Source: Rhyacichthys aspro
Lineage: Eukaryota; Chordata; Actinopteri; Gobiiformes; Rhyacichthyidae
Assembly (NCBI GenBank): GCA_036850595.1
Contig: CM072159.1
Coordinates: forward strand, 29,745,612 to 29,809,611
DNA: 64,000 bases
Direction of reading: 5' to 3'
The notes under the pieces were generated by a model that was not told the DNA's origin, did no database searches, and saw nothing but the letters and a program-made list of their open reading frames with translations. A program made the translations under genes and the position numbers. Below, piece after piece: positions 24,559 to 36,390 of the stretch; position 1 is the first letter of the stretch; each line of letters starts with the position of its first letter.

Positions 24559-26743
24559 CATCAGCAAGTTATGTCTCACCCAGTATAACCCCCAAACATT
24601 ATCAGCTGGAGCTTTGTACCAGGCCCAAGGCTGTCATTAATGCTGCAGGAAAACCTATTAGGCATTTCCTGTTCCTTTTGGGGAGGATAAAAACTCAGCC
24701 AGATCTTCTTGTATTGGCTCCAGTTGACTCTGTATGGTGTAATAGCTGATAATAGCGACAGATAGACTCTTGCCAGAGGCCACACCTGAGGTTAGCTCTG
24801 CACATGGACTGTCACTCACAACACACATGCACTGCCACATGCCCCCGTTTACATTACCCCACTACATCGCTCTGTGTAATTACATTCTGCTTGTAATTGT
24901 GGATGCTGGAAATAACCCATAACCGCACCAATAATCACTCAGTGTGCAATAACAGACATAAAGGTCTCTCAGATGATACGGGTCATACTCACATGGACAA
25001 TAGCTGAATGTGACAAAGCAACGAGGTCCCGACCCCTTCATCGTTCACTGATGCTTCAGTGTTTAGTGCGTGACACCTTGGGGCACTAATAGCACACTGT
25101 GGGTTTAACCAGCTCAAGACACATTCAGTATTAATAAAAGTGGTTCAGCTTCAGATTAAACTATTTCTCAAACGACAGAAAATAATGGAAACAAGGAAAG
25201 TGATGGATTGTTGCCATTGCCACTAACTATGTAGTACAGTAATATACATACGGACATACAGGACATTTTATATCTCAATAGCTTGGTACACCTAATGGAG
25301 GATTGTTTGATTAAAGTGGAAGAATATTTTTAAAAAAAAGCTTTCATTTGTAAATATAGTTAACACATCCCATATTTAGTTTCCTTAAATGTTTATAGAG
25401 ATTTAAATAAACAAAACATTAAGAAAAAACATTAAACATTAGTATAAAGTGCAAAATATAAGCACAATTAATCATTACATATTACCCTTAATGGAAATAT
25501 CACAACAGTAACATAAATAATTGGTAATGCTCAGTTTTAGTATAGTTTGAAAATTTGAAAAAACAAAAAACAAAAAGAAACACACACATTCGACCATTTT
25601 GGGAATTTCTCACCTAAATCCTTCTCCATCATCCTCGTGCCCCATTTATGCTCCACAAGCCACTGGCCTCTTTTATGATCCATCTTGGTGTCCAGTTTCT
25701 ATTGTGACGTATGGTGTACACACATAAACCTGTAATCCTGTCCCGTTTATGCTCTGTTACTGTCCATCCTGTCGTGGGATAAAGGCAGGACTGATCTAAA
25801 TATTGTCGATGAATAAAATACACGTTTATAATCGGATAAAACACAAAACAATCTCTGTTCTTATCTTTTTAAAGACGAGAGGTTCAGTTCAACAGCTCTT
25901 TTTAGTTCACCATTGTCTTCCACTGCCTGATAATGTTTCCAATTATTGCCACCAGCGTTGGTATTATTTAAAGCCCTGATAAGGATGACTGATCTTAAAT
26001 TATCTCCTAGAGGCACAGTTTGCTCTAATATTATTTTAAAACTTGTCGTCCTGTTAAAAATAATTGAAGCCACGGGCTGATACTCAAAGAGGAAACACAG
26101 ATAATACTTTTTTCTTCACATTGAATTAAATCACCTGCTTTGTCATATGGAACTACACAATAAGAGTATCACAGAGCAGGGAAAGGCTTATGTTCAATCG
26201 AGCTTTGTACTTAAAATACAGTTTAACATTGTTATTTCACTCTGTGTTGTTTTCTGTTGCTTTGAAATTCAAACCGTTTTTATGAAATTAGGGCTGAAGG
26301 AGGGCAACATGTCGAAATACGAGCGCAGATAAACACAGCGGGTGGAAGTGGCGCAGCGTGAGCCCAAAACCTTAACAAAGAAGAAGAAAAATGGAAATGT
26401 CAGGCTCAGACTTTGAATAACACAAAACTGGTGAAATGTGTGTGCTAAGAATACTGTCAGACAAGTTTGAAGTGAAAGAACTAGATCATTGGACTTGCAT
26501 AGAGTTTCCCATGAACGAGTAGAAGTAGGATTAATGAGAGTTGGCAGCACAAAGCTCAGGCAGAGTGAGGCAGCAGTCCCTTTAATGCAGCTTTAGGTTG
26601 AATTGGTGGGAATTTCTCACCAGTATCCAGCCTCAGTCGGTGACACAGCAAAAGGTGAGCCGCTTTTACCTTTTATATTGTGTTAATGTGAAGTAAAGGT
26701 GCCTCAGAAACCACCTGCTCATCTACAACAGGCTAATATACAT
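24559..26743. other. Unannotated DNA; possible conserved block at 24835-25060
   Basis: No gene. The part around 24835-25060 ('gtgtaattacattctgcttgtaattgtgg' and 'accaataatcactc') is repeat-free and rich in homeodomain cores. A similar texture is seen at 25870-26060. The rest is AT-rich. Confidence 0.45.
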
Positions 26744-26751
26744 ATTAAATG

Positions 26752-27054
26752 TAGGGCTGCTCGAAAAAAAATCATAATCACAATTATTTTGGTCATTATT
26801 GAAATCATTTATCACAATTACTCATTGACTTTATGTTGGATTTATTGAACAAAACAGTGAATTCTCCTTAAAATAAGTAGTAGATTCAAATGTATAAATA
26901 AATATCTTAAAAAAAAACAGAAAAAATAATTAAGAGAAATAAATAAAAATCAACTATGTAGTGCACTTCCACAATCTCGTGGAAAACAAGTAACAAGTAA
27001 TGATCGTTGGGAGCCAAAATTGAAATTGAAAATTTGATTAATTGCACAGCCTTA
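26752..27054. mobile_element. hAT-type MITE (303 bp) with perfect 8-base target duplication
   Basis: Left end TAGGGCTGCTCGA; right end, on the minus strand, TAAGGCTGTGCAA. The copy is flanked by identical 8-base duplications ATTAAATG (26744-26751 and 27055-27062), the length left by hAT transposases. The interior is AT-rich with no transposase. The 'agggctgcacgat' type end is a common teleost MITE signature. The perfect duplication but diverged arms suggest moderate age. Confidence 0.8.
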
Positions 27055-27062
27055 ATTAAATG

Positions 27063-27492
27063 TGTTCTTTTTCTTTGAATTGGGGAAAACTGTTTAATCA
27101 CATAATGCCATATTGATAGAAGAATAATCTGTAGAAAAACAAGATATTATGACGTGTTGTGGCCAGTTTAGTCTTCCCTGTTTGGAGGAGGTTTGTAACC
27201 CATTAAAATAAAATGGAGATCCTTTAGATTTCTTTAGACTTCTTTATCAACAAACACAAATTTTCTCCATGGTTGACTTTTGAATGATAAAAAACAATAT
27301 TTAACCCTTGTTGTGGGTATCTTATCACTGCCTGATTACTCAAGGAAGGAAAGATCACCACTGAACGCAAATTAATTAACTTTTCTGTTTGTTTAACCAG
27401 GCAGAAATCATAAACTTTAAATTGAAAAATAATCCAAATTATCTCCAATTGAAACAAGTTTACTCTGGCTCCAACACAACGTCATGAATAAA
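27063..27492. other. Unannotated DNA
   Basis: AT-rich; no gene or repeat end seen. Confidence 0.5.
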
Positions 27493-27612
27493 GGACGCTC
27501 CCATTGGCTGGTCAGTTTACACGGTTTGTAAAAATTCATCAATGGCAGATAATCTTTGTCTACAAAAAGAAACAGCTCAAAAGAGAGAAAAACAACAGAG
27601 AAAAGTGAAACA
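27493..27612 (+). repeat. Copy B of the 'ctcccattgg' dispersed family
   Basis: Shares 'ctcccattggctggtc' and 'aaacagctcaaaagagagaaaaac' with the minus-strand copy at 28620-28756 ('ctcccattggtc', 'aaacagctcaaaaaagataaaaat'). The middle is not alignable by eye, so the relationship is probable rather than certain. Confidence 0.35.
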
Positions 27613-27921
27613 AAATGTTCTAAACCTGTTGTAGTGGAAGAAGAGAGGCAGAAAGATGTTTCCACTACAACTTTTCTTGTTTTGTGGCTTTACTGCTACA
27701 CACACCTAATACATTGTCAATTTCCCATAATGCTGAGCGGTTCTTTTATACTGGAGCCATCAACATTGATCTCAGCCCTGTGCCTCTGTTATTCTGGCAC
27801 TGCACCTTTTACAGTGAGTCACCGAAAACTCTAAAAGGGGCTAAACGCAGTGGAAAGTGGTGGAAGTTTGCTCTCGTCTGCCTCAGTTTCCAGATGGCCC
27901 GTGGTTTGTGGTGTGGGACCA

Positions 27922-27984
27922 GCGTGGCTCAGTCCATAAGGCTGCAGTCTCTCAAACTCGTGTAAGAATCCCCGCGTGTCGAGT
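27922..27984 (+). repeat. tRNA-like segment, probable SINE head
   Basis: 'tggctcagtcc' at 27925-27935 fits a pol III A box (TGGCNNAGTGG type). 'ctgcagtctctcaaactcgtg' and a degenerate B box 'taagaatcccc' follow at tRNA-like spacing. It cannot fold into a clean tRNA, so it is more likely an old tRNA-derived SINE head. A 168-codon open frame runs across it and is not a gene. Confidence 0.35.
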
Positions 27985-28619
27985 TGTTTTTTTGTCTTTG
28001 GCAAATTCTTATTGTCTGCAACAGGCCCTGCTGTCCCTGTGCTTGAATAATAGAGCACAAAGAGGGAGCATGTCGGGAGAATGCATTGTATTTTTGTTGT
28101 GCAGTATGAATAATGTTACAGCTTTATGTAATTACAGGGTAAGGTGGTGCAGCATGAAAAAACAAGGTCAAACAGAGCATGAGCCAAGGCACTATACTCC
28201 CCTCAATGCTCCATTCACAGGAGAACAAGAGATCAGCCCCGCTCTTACAGACGGACTCATCTCTGACTCATTTGTACAAACTGTAATGACGGACAACGTG
28301 GACGGACAAGAAAAGCAAAGGTCACCTCAGTCCGATACTTACATAATATCTCAGAAACGTTAAATGATGAACAGCAGATGCAAACACTGTCAAGGCGTCC
28401 TCTATATGTTGTCAGATACAATCATTTCTAAGCGGATACTATAATGAGCAGGAATACAAGATCTGATGGTGCACACAGGAGGTCACATGATGTCAGAAAA
28501 GAGCAACAGGCTCCATTATGATCTGATCGTAAACATGCATCATGAAAAACATCTACTACCTACTCATTAAACACTGAGTCGAAGCATTGTCAACATTTAT
28601 CCATGTTTCATTTGCTGCA
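27985..28619. other. Unannotated DNA
   Basis: No gene. The 3' half of the 168-codon frame (to 28363) lies here and shows no domain. Confidence 0.5.
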
Positions 28620-28886
28620 CGTTTCCTATTTTTATCTTTTTTGAGCTGTTTTGCTGTAAACTAAGACGTATTTCCAACAGAATAACTCATTTCCTTGGTT
28701 TATTTCCTTGTTCCTTCGTTGTTGACATCAGTGTCGACCAATGGGAGTGCTCCTTTTTACCTGAAGTGAGCTGTGATTGGACAAAATCCTGCTGTGGACT
28801 GATCATTTTCATCTATTAAAATCCTTAATTATAAAGACTAGATCACGTCTTAAGTCTGGTTCCTGATATTTTTGTTACTAGATTAA
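28620..28886 (-). repeat. Copy C of the dispersed family, with a right part shared with 51590-51690
   Basis: On the minus strand the left part reads 'ctcccattggtcgacac ... aaatacgtctta ... aaacagctcaaaa', as in copies A and B. On the plus strand the right part, from 28811, reads 'atctattaaaatcctta' then 'ataaagactagatca', and ends 'ttgttac'. It closely resembles 51618-51690. The whole may be one element about 270 bases long. Confidence 0.4.
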
Positions 28887-29841
28887 AATAATAAATGGCA
28901 GTGAATCCTTGAATTTAAATTAGTTAACATTTTTGGCACAGGCTACTGAAAAAAACCCTAAATTTCGTCACACTCACACAGTATTGTCTCATAGATTAAT
29001 GAAGACAAAGTACAGTAAGCAGAAACAGCTTTATTTGCAGCTGCTGACTCATTCAAAAAGATTAAATCAGCTAAATAAAATAAGTTAGGTTCCCTGTAGA
29101 AAAACTGTTGATGTTGCTCTTTTGGAAACGCAAACATTTTTAACCTAAATGTACAACCAAACCTATTTTGTCAAAGCTAATTGTCGGTGAGAAATGGGCC
29201 GAGATGCTGAATCATAGATAATTAAAGTCCGTACAGTCGGTACAGCTTCACCTCTGGCCATTGGCTTTGGGCTAAATTAGAGCATCAGTCACAGGTAGCA
29301 AGAGGAATTAAGAATACAGCGCTGAAGTTCAGAACTTTGTGAAACAGCAGATTACACTGGAGCTTATGGAGCAGGAAAGTAATTGTTATCGACTTCCTGG
29401 TTAGTCTTTAGTCTTTCTTACTTGGCAGCTTTTCCCTCTTTTGTATTCTGAGCTTAACCCCAAAGCAACCCTATGTAACTTTATATCAAATCTCACACAA
29501 ACCTGTCACATAAACACCTCTCGTCTCATAAAGCCGTCATGGGTATTATGTGTTTAAAGTGGTTCCAAAGCTGCCCTGGAAGTAATGAAGTCCAATGACG
29601 AAGAGTGGATGATAATCTTCAGAACAAACTGCACTGTCATTAGCAGCTTTATCACTGCTCATCCAAATGATCTATGTTTCCCGCTCCCCATTGACTCTCT
29701 TCTTTAATTCTTGGAGTTATCTTTATAGGAAACTTGAACTTAGACCGTCAACTATCATTATTAAGCATCGTGAGCCATTTAGATGTGGCCTGCCAACATC
29801 TGCTAGACTCGAACGAAGCTGTATTTGCAGCACATTTAGAT
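28887..29841. other. Unannotated DNA
   Basis: No gene or repeat recognised. Confidence 0.55.
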
Positions 29842-30012
29842 TAGATTGGACTTTATCGATCCCACAAAGGGGAAATTTATATGTGACGGCAGTGTACACA
29901 TGCAAAAATAGTGTGTAGAGAGCATGCAGTAAAAATACATATACAGACTTTTGAACAACAAATATAGAATATAAAGAAACTCAAAGTAAAGTAGCAAAAT
30001 AATAAAAAGAGC
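29842..30012. repeat. Interspersed repeat ('ggactttatcgatccc')
   Basis: 'ttagattggactttatcgatcccacaaaggggaaattt' followed by an A-rich body matches a teleost repeat with the core 'actttattgatccc..aggggaaatt'. The copy is truncated and A-rich at its right side. Orientation relative to the parent element is uncertain. Confidence 0.55.
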
Positions 30013-31250
30013 ACTCTTACATTTGGCCATTGTACTGTGCTGTGTTTTTATTACTGTAACAAAACGATTCTGTCCGTGTCGCTTGAATTCTTTGGATGTT
30101 GAGCGTGAAGATAAGGGGCAGCAGCCATTTGTCTTTGCAGCCAAACAGTTGCACTTTGAGACCTTTAGAGGGCACCTACTGAATAACTTACTGCGGTACT
30201 TGAACGCGTCCCTCCATCCGTCATAATTCTCCTGCTTGTTTCCACTCCTCACCCACCTTCATCCATCTCCTCCACATCAGTTCCTCCCGTCCGTTCTCCA
30301 TCCATCCATCGCCTGCTCCTCCCATGTGGCCCGGCTGCTCTGACCTGTATCTGTCTGGCACGGATGAGTCCCAGGTTCAGTTTAAATGCCCCAATTATTC
30401 TCCTGAATTATGATGTCCTGCTCTGGGGCGTCTCTGTGGCGCGCTTATGAACGCTGGCACGGAGCAACACGACCATTAACAAAGGCCAAATTAAGGGCAC
30501 GTTCATGTGAGTGTAGCTCCCAAAGCACCAGGTAGAAAAACAACGATGGACAGTGAGGAAAAATGGACACATGGAAGATAGGGTCTGCTCATGTCTTCAG
30601 CGGCTGCTCTTCAAATTTCTTTTCAATTAGGTTTTAGATTTGTAGGCTTTTACTCTCTGTTTTTTGTTTTTTTTTTCGTCTAAACAAGTACATACCTGGA
30701 AAATGAGGACAGCATGATAAAAGGAATAGATGTATTACGTCTTAACTATAAAGGGTACTGCAATTTTTGTGAAAGTAAAAGTTTGTGTTTTTAAAGAAAA
30801 ACAGGGCTCTGAAATAACATCTACAGGTCGAACTGGAGCCGCTAGCTTTTAGTTTTGGTGACAACACAGTGTTTTTGTGGCATTAACCCTTCTATAGGTG
30901 ACAAGATACATGCCCAGAAGTAGCTAGTGGGTAAATGTTGGCTGTTGTTTACCATAAACAAATGCGGCCAAAAAAGCAAAGAAGCTATAGCTTTCTTTTT
31001 TTCTTTTTTTTTTTTTTTTGCAAAACCCTCAAGCAATATGTGTGTTTCTTTACTTAAAATGCACGTCTTTAATGCCTTCATCTATTTTACTTTAAGTTAG
31101 GTTTTATGGCTTCATGTCCATTTGAATCTCTTCAGGCAGACCTCAGTTTAACAGTCTTGGTCCTCCATGTTGGTGTTCTGTACACAGTCCTGCATCCACA
31201 GACGTGTAGCATAAAGGCTACACCTGCTAAAGGCTACAAGCTTGGATTAA
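30013..31250. other. Unannotated DNA; possible conserved block at 30370-30530
   Basis: No gene. 'ccccaattattctcctgaattatgatg' and 'gaccattaacaaaggcc' lie in a repeat-free, GC-balanced stretch that resembles conserved non-coding sequence. Thymine runs occur near 30670 and 31000. Confidence 0.45.
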
Positions 31251-31308
31251 GCCACTTGCTAATGTTCTCTACCCACTCACCGACGTACAGACATAGACAG
31301 TAGGCTTC
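31251..31308 (-). repeat. Inverted duplicate, copy 1
   Basis: On the minus strand this reads 'aagcctactgtctatgtct ... gtgagtgggtagagaacatt', nearly identical to the plus strand at 32897-32955. The two copies are about 1.6 kb apart in opposite orientation. No terminal structure is recognised. Confidence 0.7.
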
Positions 31309-31879
31309 ATTTTGCCCAAATTGATGGCTCTTAGACATGAGATCAATGGAATCATGTCTATCTCACTGACACAGTACCCTCAGCTGGACAGAAACCCTCT
31401 AATGTAACATTCCTGTCCCGGGACGAGGACTGATCATGAGAGATTCATGAGTGAGTTGCTTTACCGCTCGAAAAGAGGGAGCAAAAAAAGGCCAATACAC
31501 CTAGCCTAACAGAGTCATATTCACCTTAAATTCACTAAAATGACCCTATCATTTCAGAAGATGTGTTCTTTCGCCCACACTTGCCATCTTGAACATCTCT
31601 ACTGGTAAATAAACATGGCAGCCACAGAGAGGGATCTGTGCCTTCTGCTGCATAAACATGACACAGGGTTGTTTCAAGTAATTATAATAAAATAATGAAA
31701 GGGTCTATTGTTATTTATCATTATTGTTAGTGTTATTTTCTAAATTGCAATGGTTCTGATCCAGGGGAAAGGTCTTTAAACTATGTACTTAACTTAATTC
31801 ACAATTTGAATGGACAAACAAGACAGAATTCTCTTTAATTTTGTAGAAAAAGGTGGAGACTATAACTTTCATTTCCCGT
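31309..31879. other. Unannotated DNA
   Basis: No gene or repeat recognised. Confidence 0.5.
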
Positions 31880-31957
31880 GTATTTTGGTTTGGAGTTGTT
31901 TGGGGAATAACACTCTTCGCCTGCAATGTTCCTGAACCACTAGACCATAAGGGCACC
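31880..31957 (-). repeat. tRNA-Glu-like segment, decayed
   Basis: On the minus strand 'gcccttatggtctagtggttcaggaac' carries a perfect A box (TGGTCTAGTGG, complement of 31937-31947), as in tRNA-Glu or SINEs derived from it. The expected B box is degraded to 'gtgttattcccc' and no acceptor stem forms, so this is not a functional tRNA. Confidence 0.35.
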
Positions 31958-32129
31958 TCTGAGCATCAGCTTTAGTGACTACTATTTAGTGAATACAAAT
32001 CAAGCCAGTCTGCTCCGGCTGTAACTTCATCCAATAGCTTTATTGCACAAACATAAAACTCTCATCCTCTGTCTCAATAGCACAGGACACATTCAGCTCA
32101 CACTTGGATAAGCCCGGTATTGCCTCACC

Positions 32130-32515
32130 CTCCCATCTTTTCAAAGCAACTGTGTAATCCAGCCTCCGTGGTTATAGCGCTCATTTTTACCAGTAGTGTA
32201 ATCCCACATTAGAGTTGAAACCCACTAAACCTCAGCTGACATATGTTCCACTCTCTGAAAGGTAGTCTAATCACCCAGCTCTTTTTTCCTCGCCCTATAA
32301 TTGATCATATCGCATGTGGCCTTGATTAAACACCCACTCGCACATCAGAATTAATCATGCATTGCGTGAACTTAGCATTAATCACGGTATAACCCCCGCT
32401 CCATCTCCATTGCTCAGTCCGACTGTAATGGGATATTCATCTTTTCAACAATTAATAATGTGGCACTGGGGCTCCAGCCCACCAGCCCTATTCTCTCTGT
32501 TCCCACAGTGTTATT
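32130..32515. promoter_or_regulatory. Candidate conserved non-coding element
   Basis: Repeat-free block with dense homeodomain-type sites: two copies of ATTAATCA (32350-32357 and 32377-32384), 'ataattgatcatatcg', 'ccttgattaaacacc' and 'caacaattaataatg'. It lies between the two copies of the inverted duplicate. Its texture is that of vertebrate developmental enhancers; conservation was not tested. Confidence 0.35.
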
Positions 32516-32544
32516 TTAAGCTGGTCACAGGACATGATTGAGGG

Positions 32545-32680
32545 GTCACAAGCACTGCTTAAATGGGATTTATTAGCATCGATGCCAGAGGTGAATAAAG
32601 GATAAAAGTGAAGAGGCAGTGGGGCGACTCTTAGACCCGATGAGCAGAAAGAGCAATAGACTGAGGACCCAAAGGCAATA
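32545..32680 (+). repeat. Direct duplication, copy 1
   Basis: 'gcttaaatgggatttattag', 'gaggtgaataaagg', 'ggcagtggggcgactctta' and 'gcagaaagagcaatagactg' recur in the same order at 34251-34380, about 1.7 kb downstream. The two copies differ by scattered substitutions and a roughly 10-base indel. It is non-coding, and no transposon ends are recognised. Confidence 0.8.
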
Positions 32681-34250
32681 CTGGAAAAGTCTAAATCTAA
32701 ATGAAGAATATGTATCGGTCTCGTCTTGGACTCATTTTCACTTGGTCCTGTCAGAGTCTCTTTTAAATCACAGACCAAGACCACAACGGGTTTATTTGTC
32801 CATTTCAGTCTTATGTTTTTTATTTAAATTTATTAAACTATTTGTGATCAACATGAGCTATGTGCACATGATTTTACTGATCTAATGTCTAAGATTAAAG
32901 CCGACTGTCTATGTCTATTCTGTCAGTGAGTGGGTAGAGAACATTAGCAATTAGCCTGTAACTGTTCTTGGTATACACTGGTCTTGGTCTGGTCTTGATC
33001 TTGGTTCTGTGTGGTCTTGACTAAACTAAAACACCCTGAAGTCACTCAAACTAAACATATCCATCCAATAGAGTTACATCAACACTGAATGCTAAAATAT
33101 GGAGTGAAGTTAATGCAACATTTTTGAAATGCTCCAAAAATAAACTAGAAAACACCTGAGACTCAAGATCTATAACTGACTTTGTAGCGTTCAGAGCAGA
33201 CTGTGAGGGTCGGACCAGCAGGAGGACCTCTACACTGCTGTTTGAGAAAGCCTTTGATGCTACATATCGTATTGTTGGAAGAGAAATAATTCTGTCTTTC
33301 TCTCATCTTATGAAGTATAATCTGTATAATATATAAATATATCTTATAAATATATATCTTAGTGTTCGAGATGTCAGAGATTGTTACTCTTTATTTGCTT
33401 CGACTGTTTTCTAAAGACAGCAAAAAATACTCTGTTGCAGATAAGTTTGTGTAAATGTTGCTCTATCTTTTGTTCACAGTCAATGCTTGTGAAGGAGTAA
33501 CGTAAAAATATAGAATCATACATATTGACTCTAGTTTTCTAGAAGATATGAGCAACTCATGCAAGTGAAGAGATACATAATGATTTTTCAACAGCTTTTT
33601 CTCTCCCACTCTGCTTTAGATCACTGAACTTCAGCAGGAGTCGTGGTGTGTGTCTTTAATCTCTTCGCTTGGAACTTCTTGAGGAACTTCTTGCTAGTTT
33701 TATTTTTTTTATTTAGTTTTTGAACACTGGGGCTTCTCTGTGCCCCAGTCGTACTTCTATCAGATCAGCCGTGGATCCTGATACTGTGGTCACACTGTTG
33801 ATAGATTACATTTGACCTCTACATTTATCAAATATGAGGCAATCATCCCACAATCTTCCAAATACCATATTACATAACCACATGAGCTTTGTCTCATTAG
33901 AGCTGGATGTCACCAGTTTCACCAGTTTCCACTCAACGTATCAAAGCAAAAATTTCCTTGCAGCCCATAAAGGACAAGAAAACAACATATAAAAGAAAAT
34001 ATAAAGTGAAAGGCTGATGGACACTATTGTATTATTGTGCTATGTTGGCAATTCATTCAACTATAATAAAGAATCCATGGTCATAAAGCAGTTATAAAGC
34101 ATTAACCCACTCAATCAGTTTTAGTTAAAGCTCAGTAAAACATGGAGGCTGCCTTTATGACATAAACAAAAGCAACGTAGCTGGAGGCAATCTGAATGAA
34201 AATGTTCAATATTCCAGAGCTGACACAGTGTTCTTAATATACAGTATATG
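32681..34250. other. Unannotated DNA between the direct duplicates
   Basis: Contains copy 2 of the inverted duplicate (32897-32955), a 'ggtcttggtctggtcttgatcttgg' simple stretch near 32988, and AT-rich 'ataaatatatc' sequence near 33330. No gene is recognised. Confidence 0.5.
32897..32955 (+). repeat. Inverted duplicate, copy 2
   Basis: Plus-strand partner of 31251-31308. The longest shared block is 'gtgagtgggtagagaacatt'. Similarity stops sharply on both sides, which is what a short mobile or duplicated segment would show. Confidence 0.7.
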
Positions 34251-34380
34251 GTCACAACCACAGCTTAAATGGGATTTATTAGGATGGCTTCCGGAGGTGA
34301 GTAAGGGGAGTAAAGGCAGTGGGGCGGCTCTTGGACCGGATGTGCAGAAAGAGCAATAGACTGAGGATGTAAAGGTGATA
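34251..34380 (+). repeat. Direct duplication, copy 2
   Basis: Second copy of the 32545-32680 segment, beginning 'gtcacaacca' and ending 'aaaggtgata'. Its more GC-rich centre ('ggaggtgagtaaggggag') differs from copy 1 by several transitions. Confidence 0.8.
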
Positions 34381-36390
34381 GAGTCATGGTCATGTTTTCA
34401 CACGTGCGTCGGGCAGAGGAACATCAATCCTCTTTATCTCCTTTAGATATTTTATATCTTAGTGTTTCTCTGCGTGTAATAACCCCCTGCCACCAGGTGA
34501 TTCATCTGAAACGGTCCACAGCGCGGCCCCTTCAGGCTCCAGACAATACCTGCCTCCATCATCCATAACGCCACATAACCACACACCCCAATGAGAAATA
34601 ACAGGTCTGCAAATAGATTATTATGCTCCTCCTCTGAAAGCATCACTTGACCAGAACAGAATGAGCTAGACACTGTTATCTAAACACCCACAGACCATAA
34701 AGAGATGATTGTGTGTGTTGACATCACACTCTTCTGATGAGGTTTTGATAAACGGTGACTATGCTACGATGGCAGGGCTGTATTAACGCAATAAAAACGC
34801 ATAAAGCAAATAAAACTGTGGTATTCTAGTTTCATTGTGTATTTTTACCTATAAACAGAGTGATGTCGCCATGGCAACAGTGGAAAACGAGAAAGACTTT
34901 TTAATCAATACATTTATGAGAATACACTTTTCATATTTATTGATTGGAATTAAAAATATAAATGATTTCAGTAAAGCCCCTGTTTGTTTCTGATGCACCA
35001 TGTATAATCACTATGCTCTTTACTTTTTCCCTCATGCCTCTTTAAAGACCAGCAGGTGTATGTTTCTGCAGTAACCTGTGATAATGGTAGATCTAAACCC
35101 ATCTTCTTAAAAGATACAGGACAAGTTTGACCCGAAACAGCCTCAGTGTACAAACATTTTTGTGTATTTTGGGTCACTTTTGGAAAAGTAATCAAATTTC
35201 AGGCTAAAAGAATGATCTTAAGGGGAATTTTTAATGCTGTCAAATGGGAAAATGGGAAATTTGACACTCTCTGTTGAATCGTAGCCTATGTTTTTCTTAT
35301 GTAGTATGTAATAATCTAATCTGATTGCAAAACTCTTAAAATTGAACACTAATAACTCACCCTGATTAATGAATATTTGTAGAAACTTAATTATCTGATC
35401 TCACATGGTGAAACTATCACCACACACTACAGAAACAAACAAGGCTGAATATTTAGAGACAATCACAGTGAAATAATAATCTGTGGAAATTTGATTATAA
35501 GAGTTACTTGTTCAGAGGCAAGCGGCTGAACACAGAAACACTTGTTTTCTTGTCTTGCAAAGTCAGTCATAAAAGCTTTCATTTGATATGGACACGTAAA
35601 TGAATTATTATTTCTCGACAACACAATTTTCTGTCTTTTACGCATTGTATAGGGTCACATTAATGAACTGCACATAAAACAATACATGAAATTGTCACAT
35701 CGTGTCATTTAACTTGTTGTGTGCATTAGTTCAAGGCATCTGAAATGAAATCTGCCAACAGTTAAATGAAATGTCTCTGGGTATCTTCATTTCTAGATTA
35801 AACGGGTCGTGATGGGCTTTAAAATCTCAACAGGGAATAAGAAATGTTAGTTATTTCAACATCTAATGACCTAATTTGTGAATCTTTCCTCCAAATGGAT
35901 CTGAACTCTTTTTATGGCCTCCTTTAGATCTGTCAGATACCAACTAAATAAAAAAAAGTGTTTAACCAGACAGACTACATCACCATAACTTGCAGTTTTA
36001 AACATAGAGGTGTGTTCAAAGACATGTATATGGGAATTTATGGACCTGAATCACCCATAGACTGTGACTGTTAGTGTCTGTAATTGGTAGAAAATTAATG
36101 AATGCTTTCAATTAGTAAGCCTTAGAAAATAGTAATGGGATTTAGCAAATGTTTCAAATTGGGCAGCGTTTTGACATCAGGTTAATATTCTTCCTGATTC
36201 TTTTTATTAATTATTTTAAGAGTCTATTCAATGATATTAATGGGGAAATGTAAGCTGGATCGTCAGCACATTACCACATTATTTTTTGTTTGCCATGAAA
36301 GTGTTGAAAATACATTAAGATGGAGTATAGATACAGTGCATTTTTCCCTCCAGGTTTTAAGTAAAAGACCAGTTTAATCAAACATATTAA
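34381..36390. other. Unannotated AT-rich DNA
   Basis: No gene or repeat recognised. The short frame at 34968-35195 on the minus strand lacks any domain. Confidence 0.55.

Noticed and set aside
27857..28363. 168-codon plus-strand open frame, the longest without low complexity
   Set aside because: It crosses a tRNA-like SINE head, has no domain or codon bias, and one frame of this size is expected by chance in 64 kb on two strands.
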